Source: Leptolyngbya sp. O-77 (GTDB taxonomy: Bacteria; Cyanobacteriota; Cyanobacteriia; Elainellales; Elainellaceae). Taken from it: DNA of 64,000 nt. Numbering within the stretch: position 1 is the first letter of the stretch; every line of letters starts with the position of its first letter. The stretch lies in NCBI RefSeq assembly GCF_001548395.1, contig NZ_AP017367.1, positions 4,005,001-4,069,000 on the forward strand, written 5' to 3'. A model generated the notes under the pieces. It was not told the origin of the DNA. It was given only the letters and a program-made list of their open reading frames with translations, and did no database searches. This document shows, in pieces, positions 18,683 to 25,791 of the stretch. The position numbers were made by a program, and so were the translations under genes.

Positions 18683-19027
18683 GAAAGTAACCAGGTTGCC
18701 ATCTTCATCTAGGATGCCAAATTCGTAAGTCCCCCAGGGTTTAGCCTGGAGAGAAGCATTATTGTGAATCACGCCCTTGGGTTGCAATTCGGCATACAAG
18801 GAATCAATGCCCTCAACCTTGATGCGGCAAGCTGTATTTTCAGCGATGTGTATTTCAGAACAAGCCCAGAAATGAATTTCCACTGAATCTCGCCGGGCAA
18901 TGCCATAGACCACTGGTTCTTCATGGATTTTGGTAAAGCCCAAAACTGTGCAGTAGAACTGGATGGTTTCACTGATATTCAGAGAAGCCAGAATGGGCAC
19001 TGCCCTGCTCAACGTTGACTTGCCCAT
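18590..19027 (-). CDS. VOC (glyoxalase/bleomycin-resistance fold) protein, last residues from IS
   Basis: Starts MGKSTLSRAVPILASLNIS at 19027, after a strong AAGGAGGTG ribosome site. An upstream in-frame start is unlikely. ETIQFYCTVLGF, SVEIHFW and WGTYEFGILDEDGNLVTFG are the VOC-fold landmarks. Genuine sequence ends at 18683; the last ~30 codons come from the ISL3 element and replace only the final few native residues. The substrate is unknown. It is the fourth gene of the SigZ operon. Confidence 0.8.
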   Translation of the reverse strand: MGKSTLSRAVPILASLNISETIQFYCTVLGFTKIHEEPVVYGIARRDSVEIHFWACSEIHIAENTACRIKVEGIDSLYAELQPKGVIHNNASLQAKPWGTYEFGILDEDGNLVTFGSPVSTVITLFNQRSRLIVWFSRQYGDNFI

Positions 19028-19028
19028 T

Positions 19029-19373
19029 TCACCTCCTTGTCTGTGCATTTTGAGATGGGATCGTCGACCAGTTTTTCTGTAACCCTCCTGACAACACAAA
19101 CATCGGAAAGGTATAAAACTGCTCGGTGTACAGTCGAGTTAAAAAATCTAAACCGTTGCGAAAGGGGGCTGGAGTTTTTGCCTCTAGTGTATGTCCCCAA
19201 CGCTGCAATCCTAGAGATACAACGGCTAGACCAACACACATCAAGGCTGGCAAAGCCTGTTGCTGGGCGATCGCACTCACCAGTCCAAAATGGGCTGCAA
19301 TGAACAGAGGAACGGCAATCAAATGAATCAGTAAGTTAGTCCGGTGAGTGTGGATTTGAGCATAGGTGTTCAT
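19029..19373 (-). CDS. Mpo1-like (DUF962) membrane protein
   Basis: A 114-residue protein starting MNTYAQIHTHRTNLLIH at 19373. The HxxxxNLLIHLIAVPLF opening, several membrane segments and the later GHTLEAKTPAPFRNGLDFLTRLYTEQF motif match the DUF962/Mpo1-like family. Yeast Mpo1 is an iron-dependent fatty-acid dioxygenase; activity of bacterial members is uncertain. The gene starts 2 bp after sigZ stops and abuts the VOC gene, so the four genes are co-transcribed. Confidence 0.82.
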   Translation of the reverse strand: MNTYAQIHTHRTNLLIHLIAVPLFIAAHFGLVSAIAQQQALPALMCVGLAVVSLGLQRWGHTLEAKTPAPFRNGLDFLTRLYTEQFYTFPMFVLSGGLQKNWSTIPSQNAQTRR

Positions 19374-19375
19374 GG

Positions 19376-19987
19376 TTAATTTCCTTGACAAGAACAAAAG
19401 AATTTTTCTGGCTCCTGAGAACCGCAGCTTGCCCCTCGCTTCAATTGGTAATCGAGTACATTTCCAAGTCGATCACGCTCAATTTCACAGCACCGCAACA
19501 GCATTGCCTTCAACTGTTGCCGACCGCGTTGCACCCGCGACTTTGCCCCAGACGGAGAAAGCCCTAGTTGCTCTGCTGCTGCTTTTTGGGTCATACCTTC
19601 CAGTTCTACTAGCCGTAGGGCTTCCTGGTAAGTAGAGGGTAAAGCCTTGAGCATCGAGTGCAAGCAAGTGGCCAGTTCCTGATTCAAGGTAGCGTCTGCT
19701 TCCTCGTCAACCCAAGGGTTAGCCCCTAGCTCTATCGCTTGCTCGGTAGCTATGCCCCACCGCTTGGAGGAAGAGCGGTAGTGGTCAATTACAGCATGGC
19801 GGGCAATCTGAAAGATCCACGACACAAGGCGATCGCGATCTCTCACAGTGGAGAGGCGGTGATGAATTCGCAGAAACACGTCCTGCAAGATGTCATCCGC
19901 GTCAGCAGGGTTCTTCACCCGTTGTTGAATGAATCGGTACAGGCGATCATGGAACACCTGCCAGAGTACTGTCAGATCAGTATCCAT
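19376..19987 (-). CDS. sigZ: RNA polymerase sigma factor, SigZ type
   Basis: Starts MDTDLTVLWQVFHDRLYRFI at 19987. Region 2 is DADDILQDVFLRIHHRLSTV with VSWIFQIARHAVIDHYR. Region 4 is ALPSTYQEALRLVELEGMTQKAAAEQLGLSPSGAKSRVQRGRQQL. The C-terminus ends in a Cys cluster, typical of SigZ. It follows the DUF2703 gene by 23 bp. It would direct RNA polymerase to a small regulon, probably including this operon. No anti-sigma factor is adjacent. Confidence 0.88.
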   Translation of the reverse strand: MDTDLTVLWQVFHDRLYRFIQQRVKNPADADDILQDVFLRIHHRLSTVRDRDRLVSWIFQIARHAVIDHYRSSSKRWGIATEQAIELGANPWVDEEADATLNQELATCLHSMLKALPSTYQEALRLVELEGMTQKAAAEQLGLSPSGAKSRVQRGRQQLKAMLLRCCEIERDRLGNVLDYQLKRGASCGSQEPEKFFCSCQGN

Positions 19988-20010
19988 CACCGCTCCTCCT
20001 GTTGGTAAAA

Positions 20011-20661
20011 CTACTGACACCCACAAGATGCAGGCGCGGCCGTTGCCGTACCGCAACAGGATGTCTTTTCCTCTGCTTCACAGCAGGTAGCTTGTTCGCT
20101 GACATCACAACAACTGGATGCTGTTGCGGTCAGCGTGTTGGGGCGGTTTTCCGAAGGAACCGCTTGTGCCTGCCGACCGGCAAAAAACTGTCTTAGGTTG
20201 TCCGGTACGCTAGTGTAGGACTGGGGAACCATAGACACCGTGGATGTATCACCATAGATCGCTGCCAGAATCACATCGACAATCATTCCGACTGGAGCCT
20301 CAGTGTACTCTTCGCCATGATAGCGCCAGACTCGACAGGCAACTCCCCCGTTACACCCACACAGATCGCTACAGGAATCACAGGGACTTTCCACCGTCTC
20401 TAAGGCAATATCACTGCCATTGACACGGATGGTGGGGGAGGTAACAAACTGGTGCTGGCGAGCTTGTTCTTCTGACTCAATCAGTCGTTGGGTTACAGAC
20501 ACTGTTGTGCCAGTTGCCTCTAAAACTCCCTGCAAAAGCGCGATCGCCTGCTGAATGTTTGCCAACGAGCCAACACATCGGGTACAGGTATTGAGGTCTA
20601 ACGCCAGTAACTCAAGCTCTACAGTCCGAGGGGACTGGAAATGGATCATCTGAGAATTCAT
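20011..20661 (-). CDS. DUF2703 family Cys-rich protein
   Basis: Starts MNSQMIHFQSPRTVELELL at 20661 after GGAGGAC. The N-terminal half has ALDLNTCTRCVGS (CxxC) and FVTSPTIRVNG, a thioredoxin-like DUF2703 domain. The middle has CDSCSDLCGCNGG. The C-terminal ~40 residues hold repeated CC pairs (SSCCD, TCCEA, TSCCG, SCGCQ) likely to bind metal or arsenic-like ions. It heads the SigZ operon, suggesting a thiol- or metal-responsive stress module. Exact function unknown. Confidence 0.8.
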   Translation of the reverse strand: MNSQMIHFQSPRTVELELLALDLNTCTRCVGSLANIQQAIALLQGVLEATGTTVSVTQRLIESEEQARQHQFVTSPTIRVNGSDIALETVESPCDSCSDLCGCNGGVACRVWRYHGEEYTEAPVGMIVDVILAAIYGDTSTVSMVPQSYTSVPDNLRQFFAGRQAQAVPSENRPNTLTATASSCCDVSEQATCCEAEEKTSCCGTATAAPASCGCQ

Positions 20662-20783
20662 ACAAATGTCCTCCGATCTAGAAATCAAGCACAATCCTGT
20701 GCTCATCTTGAAAGACGGAGAATTTACAAAAAGGACGCAAAGTCTGATCGGCAGGGTTTAGATAAGAACTCCTCAGCCGTGCT

Positions 20784-20836
20784 AGATAACGGCTGAATTA
20801 ACGCAGTTGCGCGTCCGTGGGAATGAGTTGTTAGGG
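20784..20836 (-). other. Integron attC site D (degenerate)
   Basis: The right core GTTAGGG on the plus strand gives CCCTAAC on the minus strand. That is the complement of its cassette's start GTTAGGG (near 21205; 9 of 10 bases match when extended). The arms pair poorly and the left core AGATAAC is uncertain, so the left boundary is tentative. Confidence 0.6.
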
Positions 20837-21181
20837 CGCTGACCGCAACGCGCGCAGCCAACCAACCGAGAGAACAAACCGAGGAAACGTAACCCACTGC
20901 TCCAAGAATATGCGTGAGAGTGCATTACCAACCCCGGTGAATGGCTCAGGTGGAATGGGCTCGGCTTTATGACCACGCCCCTGCAAGGCAATGGAGACGA
21001 ATGTTGCAACAACGCCGACAAGTGCCAACCACCAAGACAACCGAACCACCCCGCCAACGAACGCAATGTTGCCAACAAGGAACAACGGAACCAAGAAGAT
21101 GTGAAGCAGCAGATTGGAACGCACCTGATGATAACGAGCGTAACCCTGCCATTGCCATTGAAGAAGCTCACCAAGTTTCAT
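20831..21181 (-). CDS. Second Mpo1-like (DUF962) membrane protein
   Basis: A 116-residue protein starting MKLGELLQWQWQGYARYHQV at 21181. HQVRSNLLLHIFLVPLFLVGN, GRGHKAEPIPPEPFTGVGNALSRIFLEQW and several membrane segments place it in the same family as the SigZ-operon protein. Its stop codon lies inside the attC D core, so the ORF fills its cassette exactly. Two paralogous membrane proteins in neighbouring cassettes is unusual. Confidence 0.82.
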   Translation of the reverse strand: MKLGELLQWQWQGYARYHQVRSNLLLHIFLVPLFLVGNIAFVGGVVRLSWWLALVGVVATFVSIALQGRGHKAEPIPPEPFTGVGNALSRIFLEQWVTFPRFVLSVGWLRALRSAP

Positions 21182-21199
21182 GACCGTTGCCAGCAGCAC

Positions 21200-21284
21200 C
21201 CTAACGTCTGAACTCACTCGCCGTCAATAACTTTGGATGATGCCGACAGTTTAGCCTATGGTCAGGTGCAGTGACTTGTTATGT
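21200..21284 (-). other. Integron attC site E
   Basis: An 85-bp site from CCCTAAC to GTTATGT. The minus-strand core CAACATAAC is the exact complement of its cassette's start GTTATGTTG (near 21382). The arms pair only partly. Confidence 0.78.
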
Positions 21285-21356
21285 TGTGTAAATTTTCACC
21301 GGTCGCCCATCCGTCCCCACCGACACCAGCGCCCCCCCAACAATAATCTTGCCCAT
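21279..21356 (-). CDS. Tiny 25-codon ORF filling a cassette
   Basis: ATG at 21356, ORF starting MGKIIVGGALVSVGTDG, stop TAA inside the attC E core. The cassette (about 175 bp including attC E) has no other content. The ORF is too short for recognition, and translation is not proven. The position of start and stop relative to the cassette ends is typical of cassette genes. Confidence 0.4.
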   Translation of the reverse strand: MGKIIVGGALVSVGTDGRPVKIYTT

Positions 21357-21376
21357 TCACGACCCTAGCACTGGCA

Positions 21377-21422
21377 ACATAACGGCCTGCGCTGCGTAGC
21401 GTCGGTGAAGCGATTGTTAGCC
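21377..21422 (-). other. Integron attC site F (short)
   Basis: A 46-bp site from ACATAAC to GTTAGCC with an imperfect hairpin. The left core marks the start of the tiny cassette exactly, so recombination occurred here, but the site is shorter than usual and may be partly deleted. Confidence 0.65.
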
Positions 21423-21459
21423 GCCGTTTTATCTTTCACGCAGCCACTCTGAGCTTTTT

Positions 21460-21672
21460 TCATGCAAAATCTAACCTTATATCGGACACGCTATACAAAT
21501 CAGGCTCATCTGCCATGTCTCGCATTGCCGATGATAACGATAAAGAAGCCCACTCCTGCTTTTCCTGTTGTTCAGCCTTGATAAGCAAGTACTGGATAAA
21601 ATCGAATAACTCTTCCTGAAGCGAGTAAGGAAGTTTACGGGCGTATTGGTAGATTTTTTCATCAAGGGTCAT
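21460..21672 (-). CDS. DUF2281 antitoxin-like protein, no partner
   Basis: A 70-residue protein, MTLDEKIYQYARKLPYSLQEELFDFIQYL onward, matching DUF2281-type (VapB-related) proteins that usually precede a PIN toxin. The C-terminal half AMRDMADEPDLYSVSDIRLDF is the expected toxin-wrapping tail. No toxin gene lies in its cassette, so it is an orphan antitoxin. Confidence 0.8.
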   Translation of the reverse strand: MTLDEKIYQYARKLPYSLQEELFDFIQYLLIKAEQQEKQEWASLSLSSAMRDMADEPDLYSVSDIRLDFA

Positions 21673-21753
21673 GGCTTTACTCCGTCATCTGCTAAACGCT
21701 ACGCTGCTGACCCTGATCTTACACCAATATTTAAAGGTGCTTACAAGTCAGGC

Positions 21754-21841
21754 GACTAACGGTTACGCTCACCGGACGCAAGTAAACTCTGCAACCCAAC
21801 CAATGAAATTAGTATGTTCCGGTGTAGCGCAATTGTTATGG
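21754..21841 (-). other. Integron attC site G
   Basis: An 88-bp site from GACTAAC to GTTATGG with arms TTACGCTCACCGGACGC and GTTCCGGTGTAGCGC. It is similar to site A although the cargo differs. Confidence 0.9.
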
Positions 21842-22372
21842 TGCTGTTGGCTTCGCACTTTCTTCTCTCCTCCAAGATTGAATTTCATAGTAAAGTAATG
21901 GACGTTCATTGACGATCGCTTTGTGAGTTTGAGACAACCCCAACGCCTCAAGCACTCGAATCGAAGCTTTATTAGGCTCATCAACATCTGCCTCTACCCT
22001 CTCCAATCCAAGTACATCAAAGGTGTAGCGAAGTACAGAAAGTGTAGCTTCCTTGGCATATCCCCTTCCCCAGAATTGAGGTCGTGTACCAAAAATCAGA
22101 CTTGGTGAACCTTGCAACGAATGTAGCAGACCTGAGAACCCTGCTACCCGATCGCTTTGATGCTCAAAAAAGAGCCAAATTCCATAGCCATGATTAGCAA
22201 AGCTAACCACACTTGTCTCGATAAATAATTTTGCTTCCTCAGCAGAGATTTGTCGATCGTCGAAGAGAAACCGACGGACATCAGCCTCGTTCCATAACTG
22301 GTGTACAGCATCTAAATCACTCATCTGACAAGAGCGCAAACTTAAGCGTTCAGTGCGAAGCAAATGCGACAT
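21836..22372 (-). CDS. GNAT acetyltransferase (RimJ/RimL type)
   Basis: A 178-residue protein starting MSHLLRTERLSLRSCQMSDL at 22372. In-frame starts further upstream run into the cassette leader. FGTRPQFWGRGYAKEATLSVLRYTF carries the acetyl-CoA loop Q/RxxGxG/A, followed by VDEPNKASIRVLEALGL, the standard GNAT motif B. The acceptor could be a ribosomal protein N-terminus, an amino acid or a small molecule. Acetyltransferases are among the commonest cassette genes. The stop codon lies within attC G. Confidence 0.9.
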   Translation of the reverse strand: MSHLLRTERLSLRSCQMSDLDAVHQLWNEADVRRFLFDDRQISAEEAKLFIETSVVSFANHGYGIWLFFEHQSDRVAGFSGLLHSLQGSPSLIFGTRPQFWGRGYAKEATLSVLRYTFDVLGLERVEADVDEPNKASIRVLEALGLSQTHKAIVNERPLLYYEIQSWRREESAKPTAP

Positions 22373-22474
22373 TATTCGGACACCTTGCTTTATGGTTGCT
22401 TTTATCAAATTTAACTTAGCACCGAGTGGCTGATAGTTACTTTTGAAGCACCATCCCAACCCAGAAATGAAGTG

Positions 22475-22559
22475 GCATAACGGTGTAGCTCAACGGCGGT
22501 CGGTTGCTCTCGGTCTTGCTCAGAGTCTCTGTTCCGTCCGTTGCAGCGAGGTGTTAGCC
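22475..22559 (-). other. Integron attC site H
   Basis: An 85-bp site from GCATAAC to GTTAGCC. The arms TGTAGCTCAACGG and CCGTTGCAGCGAGG are the same as in sites I-L and N, so this attC type is shared by the ORF-less cassettes. Confidence 0.92.
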
Positions 22560-22824
22560 TTCGCGATCGCCCTTCATCTCCCAACACCCACACCTCTGGG
22601 CGATCGCCCTCATCTCTCAGCACCCAAACCTTTCGGCGATCGCCCCCCGACACCTCTCGGAACCTCAAACGGCTGACCCAAACCTATCACCGCTCAACGT
22701 TGGCATCTTACCCGAAAGCTGCTGGGACTGGTTGCAATGACCGAAACCTCCAAAAAACCGAACCTTTGCAATCAGGGGGCGAATCGCCTACTCACCCGTA
22801 AGCTAACTGAACCAGAACGCTGAG

Positions 22825-22909
22825 GGCTAACGGTGTAGCTCAACGGCGGTCAGTGGCTCTTGGTCTCAACCAGCATCTCTGTTCCGTCCGTTGCAGCGAG
22901 GTGTTAGCC
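22825..22909 (-). other. Integron attC site I
   Basis: 85 bp, GGCTAAC to GTTAGCC. The core matches the start of its own cassette (complement of GTTAGCC). Confidence 0.9.
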
Positions 22910-23174
22910 TTCGCGATCGCCCTTCATCTCCCAACACCAACACCTCTCGGCGATCGCCCTCATCTCTCAGCACCCGCACCTCTGGGCGATCGCCCCCCGA
23001 CACCTCTCGGAACCTCAAACGGCTGACCCAAACCTATCACCGCTCAACGTTGGCATCTTACCCGAAAGCTGCTGGGACTGGTTGCAATGACCGAAACCTC
23101 CAAAAAACCGAACCTTTGCAATCAGGGGGCGAATCGCCTACTCACCCGTAAGCTAACTGAACCAGAACGCTGAG

Positions 23175-23259
23175 GGCTAACGGTGTAGCTCAACGGCGGT
23201 CAGTGGCTCTTGGTCTCAACCAGCATCTCTGTTCCGTCCGTTGCAGCGAGGTGTTAGCC
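23175..23259 (-). other. Integron attC site J
   Basis: 85 bp, identical to site I as far as I can see. Confidence 0.9.
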
Positions 23260-23523
23260 TTCGCGATCGCCCTTCATCTCCCAACACCAACACCTCTCGG
23301 CGATCGCCCTCATCTCTCAGCACCCGCACCTCTGGGCGATCGCCCCCCGACACCTCTCGGAACCTCGAACGGCTGACCCAAACCTATCACCGCTCAACGT
23401 TGGCATCTTACCCGAACGCTGTTGGGAGTGTTCGGGTTGACCGAGCGCTGGAAGAACTAAATCTTCGCAACTGGGGGGCGAATCGCCCACCCACCCGTAA
23501 GCTGACTGAACCAGAACGCTGAG

Positions 23524-23608
23524 GGCTAACGGTGTAGCTCAACGGCGGTCGGTTGCTCTCGGTCTTGCTCAGAGTCTCTGTTCCGTCCGTTGCAGCGAGG
23601 TGTTAGCC
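23524..23608 (-). other. Integron attC site K
   Basis: 85 bp. The central loop resembles site H (GGTTGCTCTCGG) rather than I and J. Confidence 0.9.
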
Positions 23609-23872
23609 TTCGCGATCGCCCTTCATCTCCCAACACCAACACCTCTGGGCGATCGCCCTTCATCTCTCAGCACCCACGCCTTTCGGCGATCGCCCCCCGA
23701 TACCTCTCGGAACCTCAAACTGCTGACCCAAGCCTATCACCACTCAATGTTGGCATCTTACCCGAACGCTGTTGGGAGTGTTCGGGTTGACCGAGTTCTT
23801 GAAGAACTGCACCTTCGCAATTGGGGGCGAATCGCCCACCCACCCGTAAGCTAACTGAACCAGAACGCTGAG

Positions 23873-23957
23873 GGCTAACGGTGTAGCTCAACGGCGGTCT
23901 ATCGCTCTCGGACTCAGCCAGGATCTCTGTTCCGTCCGTTGCAGCGAGGTGTTAGCC
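23873..23957 (-). other. Integron attC site L
   Basis: 85 bp. Same arms; the loop differs (TATCGCTCTCGGACTCAGCC). Confidence 0.9.
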
Positions 23958-24220
23958 TTCGCGATCGCCCTTCATCTCCCAACACCAACACCTCTGGGCG
24001 ATCGCCCTCATCTCTCAGCACCCGCACCTTTCGGCGATCGCCCCCCGATACCTCTCGGAACCTCAAACGGCTGACCCAAGCCTATCACCGCTCAACGCTG
24101 GCATCTTACCCGAACGCTGTTGGGAGTGTTCGGGTTGACCGAGTTCTTGAAGAACTGCACCTTCGCAATTGGGGGCGAATCGCCCACCCACCCGTAAGCT
24201 AACTGAACCAGAACGCTGAG

Positions 24221-24307
24221 GGCTAACGGTTCGGGTCAGCGGTTGCCGAGAACTTTGCATCCAACCCAAGCGGCTTCGGTCAATCCGCTGCACCCGAATT
24301 GTTAGAC
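24221..24307 (-). other. Integron attC site M
   Basis: An 87-bp site from GGCTAAC to GTTAGAC with arms TTCGGGTCAGCGG and CCGCTGCACCCGAA. The minus-strand core GTCTGTCTAAC is the exact 11-base complement of the start of the nuclease cassette, GTTAGACAGAC. Confidence 0.93.
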
Positions 24308-24347
24308 AGACGCTCGGCAACAACTTTTCTAGAGGCTGTAACCGTTT

Positions 24348-25229
24348 TTATCTCAACTCTGACAGAAACTTGAGCGATTCATCACTTCCTATACCCATAT
24401 GTTTCCTCAACATAATTAAGCATTCTAATCCGACAAATAGACAGTTGCTCCAAATTTCAGAGCCAGAAAAGCGATATACATCATAGCCTTTCGACTTGAT
24501 TACTCTATCTCGTTTTCTATCAGCTATGAAGTGTTGCTTATCAGAATGCGTTTGAAAACCATCACATTCTATAAAAACTCCATTATGTACTTGACTTGGA
24601 AGCCAAGCAAAAGCGTCAGCTCTGATACTTTTACCCTCGACTTTAATATTCAAAGCTTTTGATTGAAGTGAAATATGAAGTTTATTCCATAGACCTCCTG
24701 CATATGTTGACCAAAAGTACTTACTAGCAATTCCAGCTTTTCCCTTATCTAACATTTCAACGTGTTTCAACTGTTCTTGAAAACTCATTTCTTCAAGTTC
24801 TTGCTTTAATCTTGCTACACAACGGTCTGATTCTAATGCTTCTTCCTCAATATCTCCGTCGCATACACCAAAAATAATTAACTCATCCATATTTACGGAA
24901 TTACATAATATTGAACCAAAAAATATCTTTTCAATTTCTGACTCCGCCATTTTGTGAATCACTAAGGCATTATCTATAGAAAGAGTTCTCATAAAATCTG
25001 CTTGGAACTGAAAGAATTGCTCACGATATGGAAGATCAAGTGCCCATTCAGGAGGGTTTTCCAACTCATCCTTAAGCCTTTGCTTAATAGTCATTTCGCA
25101 AAGGTTTATTGTCTCTTCCATATCCTGAAGCCGTCTCCTAGCCTCTGCCAACATTCTTGGATCTTTCAGATTAACAGAATCAGGTTTAGACTTAGTAGGT
25201 TTACTAGGCTTGCCAAAACCTTTAGCCAT
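24348..25229 (-). CDS. Cassette-encoded PD-(D/E)xK-like nuclease with unknown N-terminal domain
   Basis: A 293-residue protein. The C-terminal part IRADAFAWLPS (~residue 203), GVFIECDGFQTHSDKQHFIADRKRDRVI and GYDVYRFSGSEIW (~250-262) has the order of a Vsr/DUF559-type PD-(D/E)xK nuclease, with catalytic candidates Asp in RADAF and Glu-Cys-Asp. The first ~30 residues are Lys/Pro-rich. Residues ~30-195 are helical and unrecognised, including ESEIEKIFFGSIL. No membrane segment. It is alone in its cassette, whose ends fit the 11-base complement rule. A defence role is inferred from fold and context only. Confidence 0.75.
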   Translation of the reverse strand: MAKGFGKPSKPTKSKPDSVNLKDPRMLAEARRRLQDMEETINLCEMTIKQRLKDELENPPEWALDLPYREQFFQFQADFMRTLSIDNALVIHKMAESEIEKIFFGSILCNSVNMDELIIFGVCDGDIEEEALESDRCVARLKQELEEMSFQEQLKHVEMLDKGKAGIASKYFWSTYAGGLWNKLHISLQSKALNIKVEGKSIRADAFAWLPSQVHNGVFIECDGFQTHSDKQHFIADRKRDRVIKSKGYDVYRFSGSEIWSNCLFVGLECLIMLRKHMGIGSDESLKFLSELR

Positions 25230-25348
25230 AGTTGTTGTTGAAATTGCTATGTATTTGGAATCACTAAATCATAGCCCTATTCTTAATTGAACGTCGATCT
25301 ACAGGGATTACGGATAACGTCGGACTTCTCGAAGAGGGAATTCAGTCT

Positions 25349-25433
25349 GTCTAACGGTGTAGCTCAACGGCGTTCAGTGGCTCTCGGTTTTAGCCAGGAT
25401 CTCTGTTCCGTCCGTTGCAGCGAGGTGTTAGCC
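25349..25433 (-). other. Integron attC site N
   Basis: 85 bp, GTCTAAC to GTTAGCC, of the same type as sites H-L. It closes the sixth ORF-less cassette. Confidence 0.92.
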
Positions 25434-25696
25434 TTCGCGATCGCCCTTCATCTCCCAACACCCACACCTCTGGGCGATCGCCCTTCATCTCTCAGCACCC
25501 ACGCCTTTCGGCGATCGCCCCCGATACCTCTCGGAACCTCAAACGGCTGACCCAAGCCTATCGCTGCTCAACGTTGGCATCTTACCCGAACGCTGTTGGG
25601 AGTGTTCGGGTTGACCGAGTTCTTGAAGAACTGCACCTCGGCAATTGGGGGCGAATCGCCCACTCACCCGTAAGCTAACTGAACCAGAACGCTGAG
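25434..25696 (-). repeat. Sixth copy of the ORF-less cassette
   Basis: Closely matches the units at 23609-24220 but is separated from them by the nuclease cassette. Three HIP1 sites and the small inverted repeats are conserved. A separate copy shows the unit was moved or copied, not only tandemly duplicated. Confidence 0.85.
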
Positions 25697-25783
25697 GGCT
25701 AACGTTCTGGTTGAGCGGCTGCAAGTAACCTTTGTATCCACACCAAGATCTCTAGGCAGTCCGCTCCAACCAGGTTGTTATAT
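25697..25783 (-). other. Integron attC site O
   Basis: An 87-bp site from GGCTAAC to GTTATAT with arms TTCTGGTTGAGCGG and CCGCTCCAACCAGG. Its minus-strand core GCGATATAAC is the exact complement of the start of the first cassette (GTTATATCGC), which fixes the attI junction at 27006. Confidence 0.93.
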
Positions 25784-25791
25784 CGCGCACA

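Larger units (their letters stand above)
22475..24227 (-). repeat. Five tandem ORF-less integron cassettes, ~349 bp each
   Basis: Units occupy 22560-22824, 22910-23174, 23260-23523, 23609-23872 and 23958-24220, separated by near-identical attC sites. Each unit has three HIP1 or HIP1-like sites (GCGATCGCCC), and most have the small inverted repeats GGGCGAATCGCCC and GTTCTTGAAGAAC. The last units have a CCCGAAC/GTTCGGG hairpin; the first two share a variant middle (AAAGCTGCTGGGACTGG). Plus-strand frames of ~86 codons start inside attC, run against the cassette direction, and one copy is broken, so I treat the units as non-coding. They may encode RNA or carry promoters. Confidence 0.85.

Noticed and set aside
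22475..24227. Regular repeats considered as a CRISPR array
   Set aside because: Units are ~350 bp and the repeated part includes both spacer and attC-like arms; no short direct repeats with unique spacers and no cas genes.
22541..25678. Plus-strand frames of ~66-93 codons in the ORF-less cassettes
   Set aside because: They start with TTG inside attC, oppose the cassette direction, are broken in one copy, and read mostly through HIP1 and hairpin sequence.
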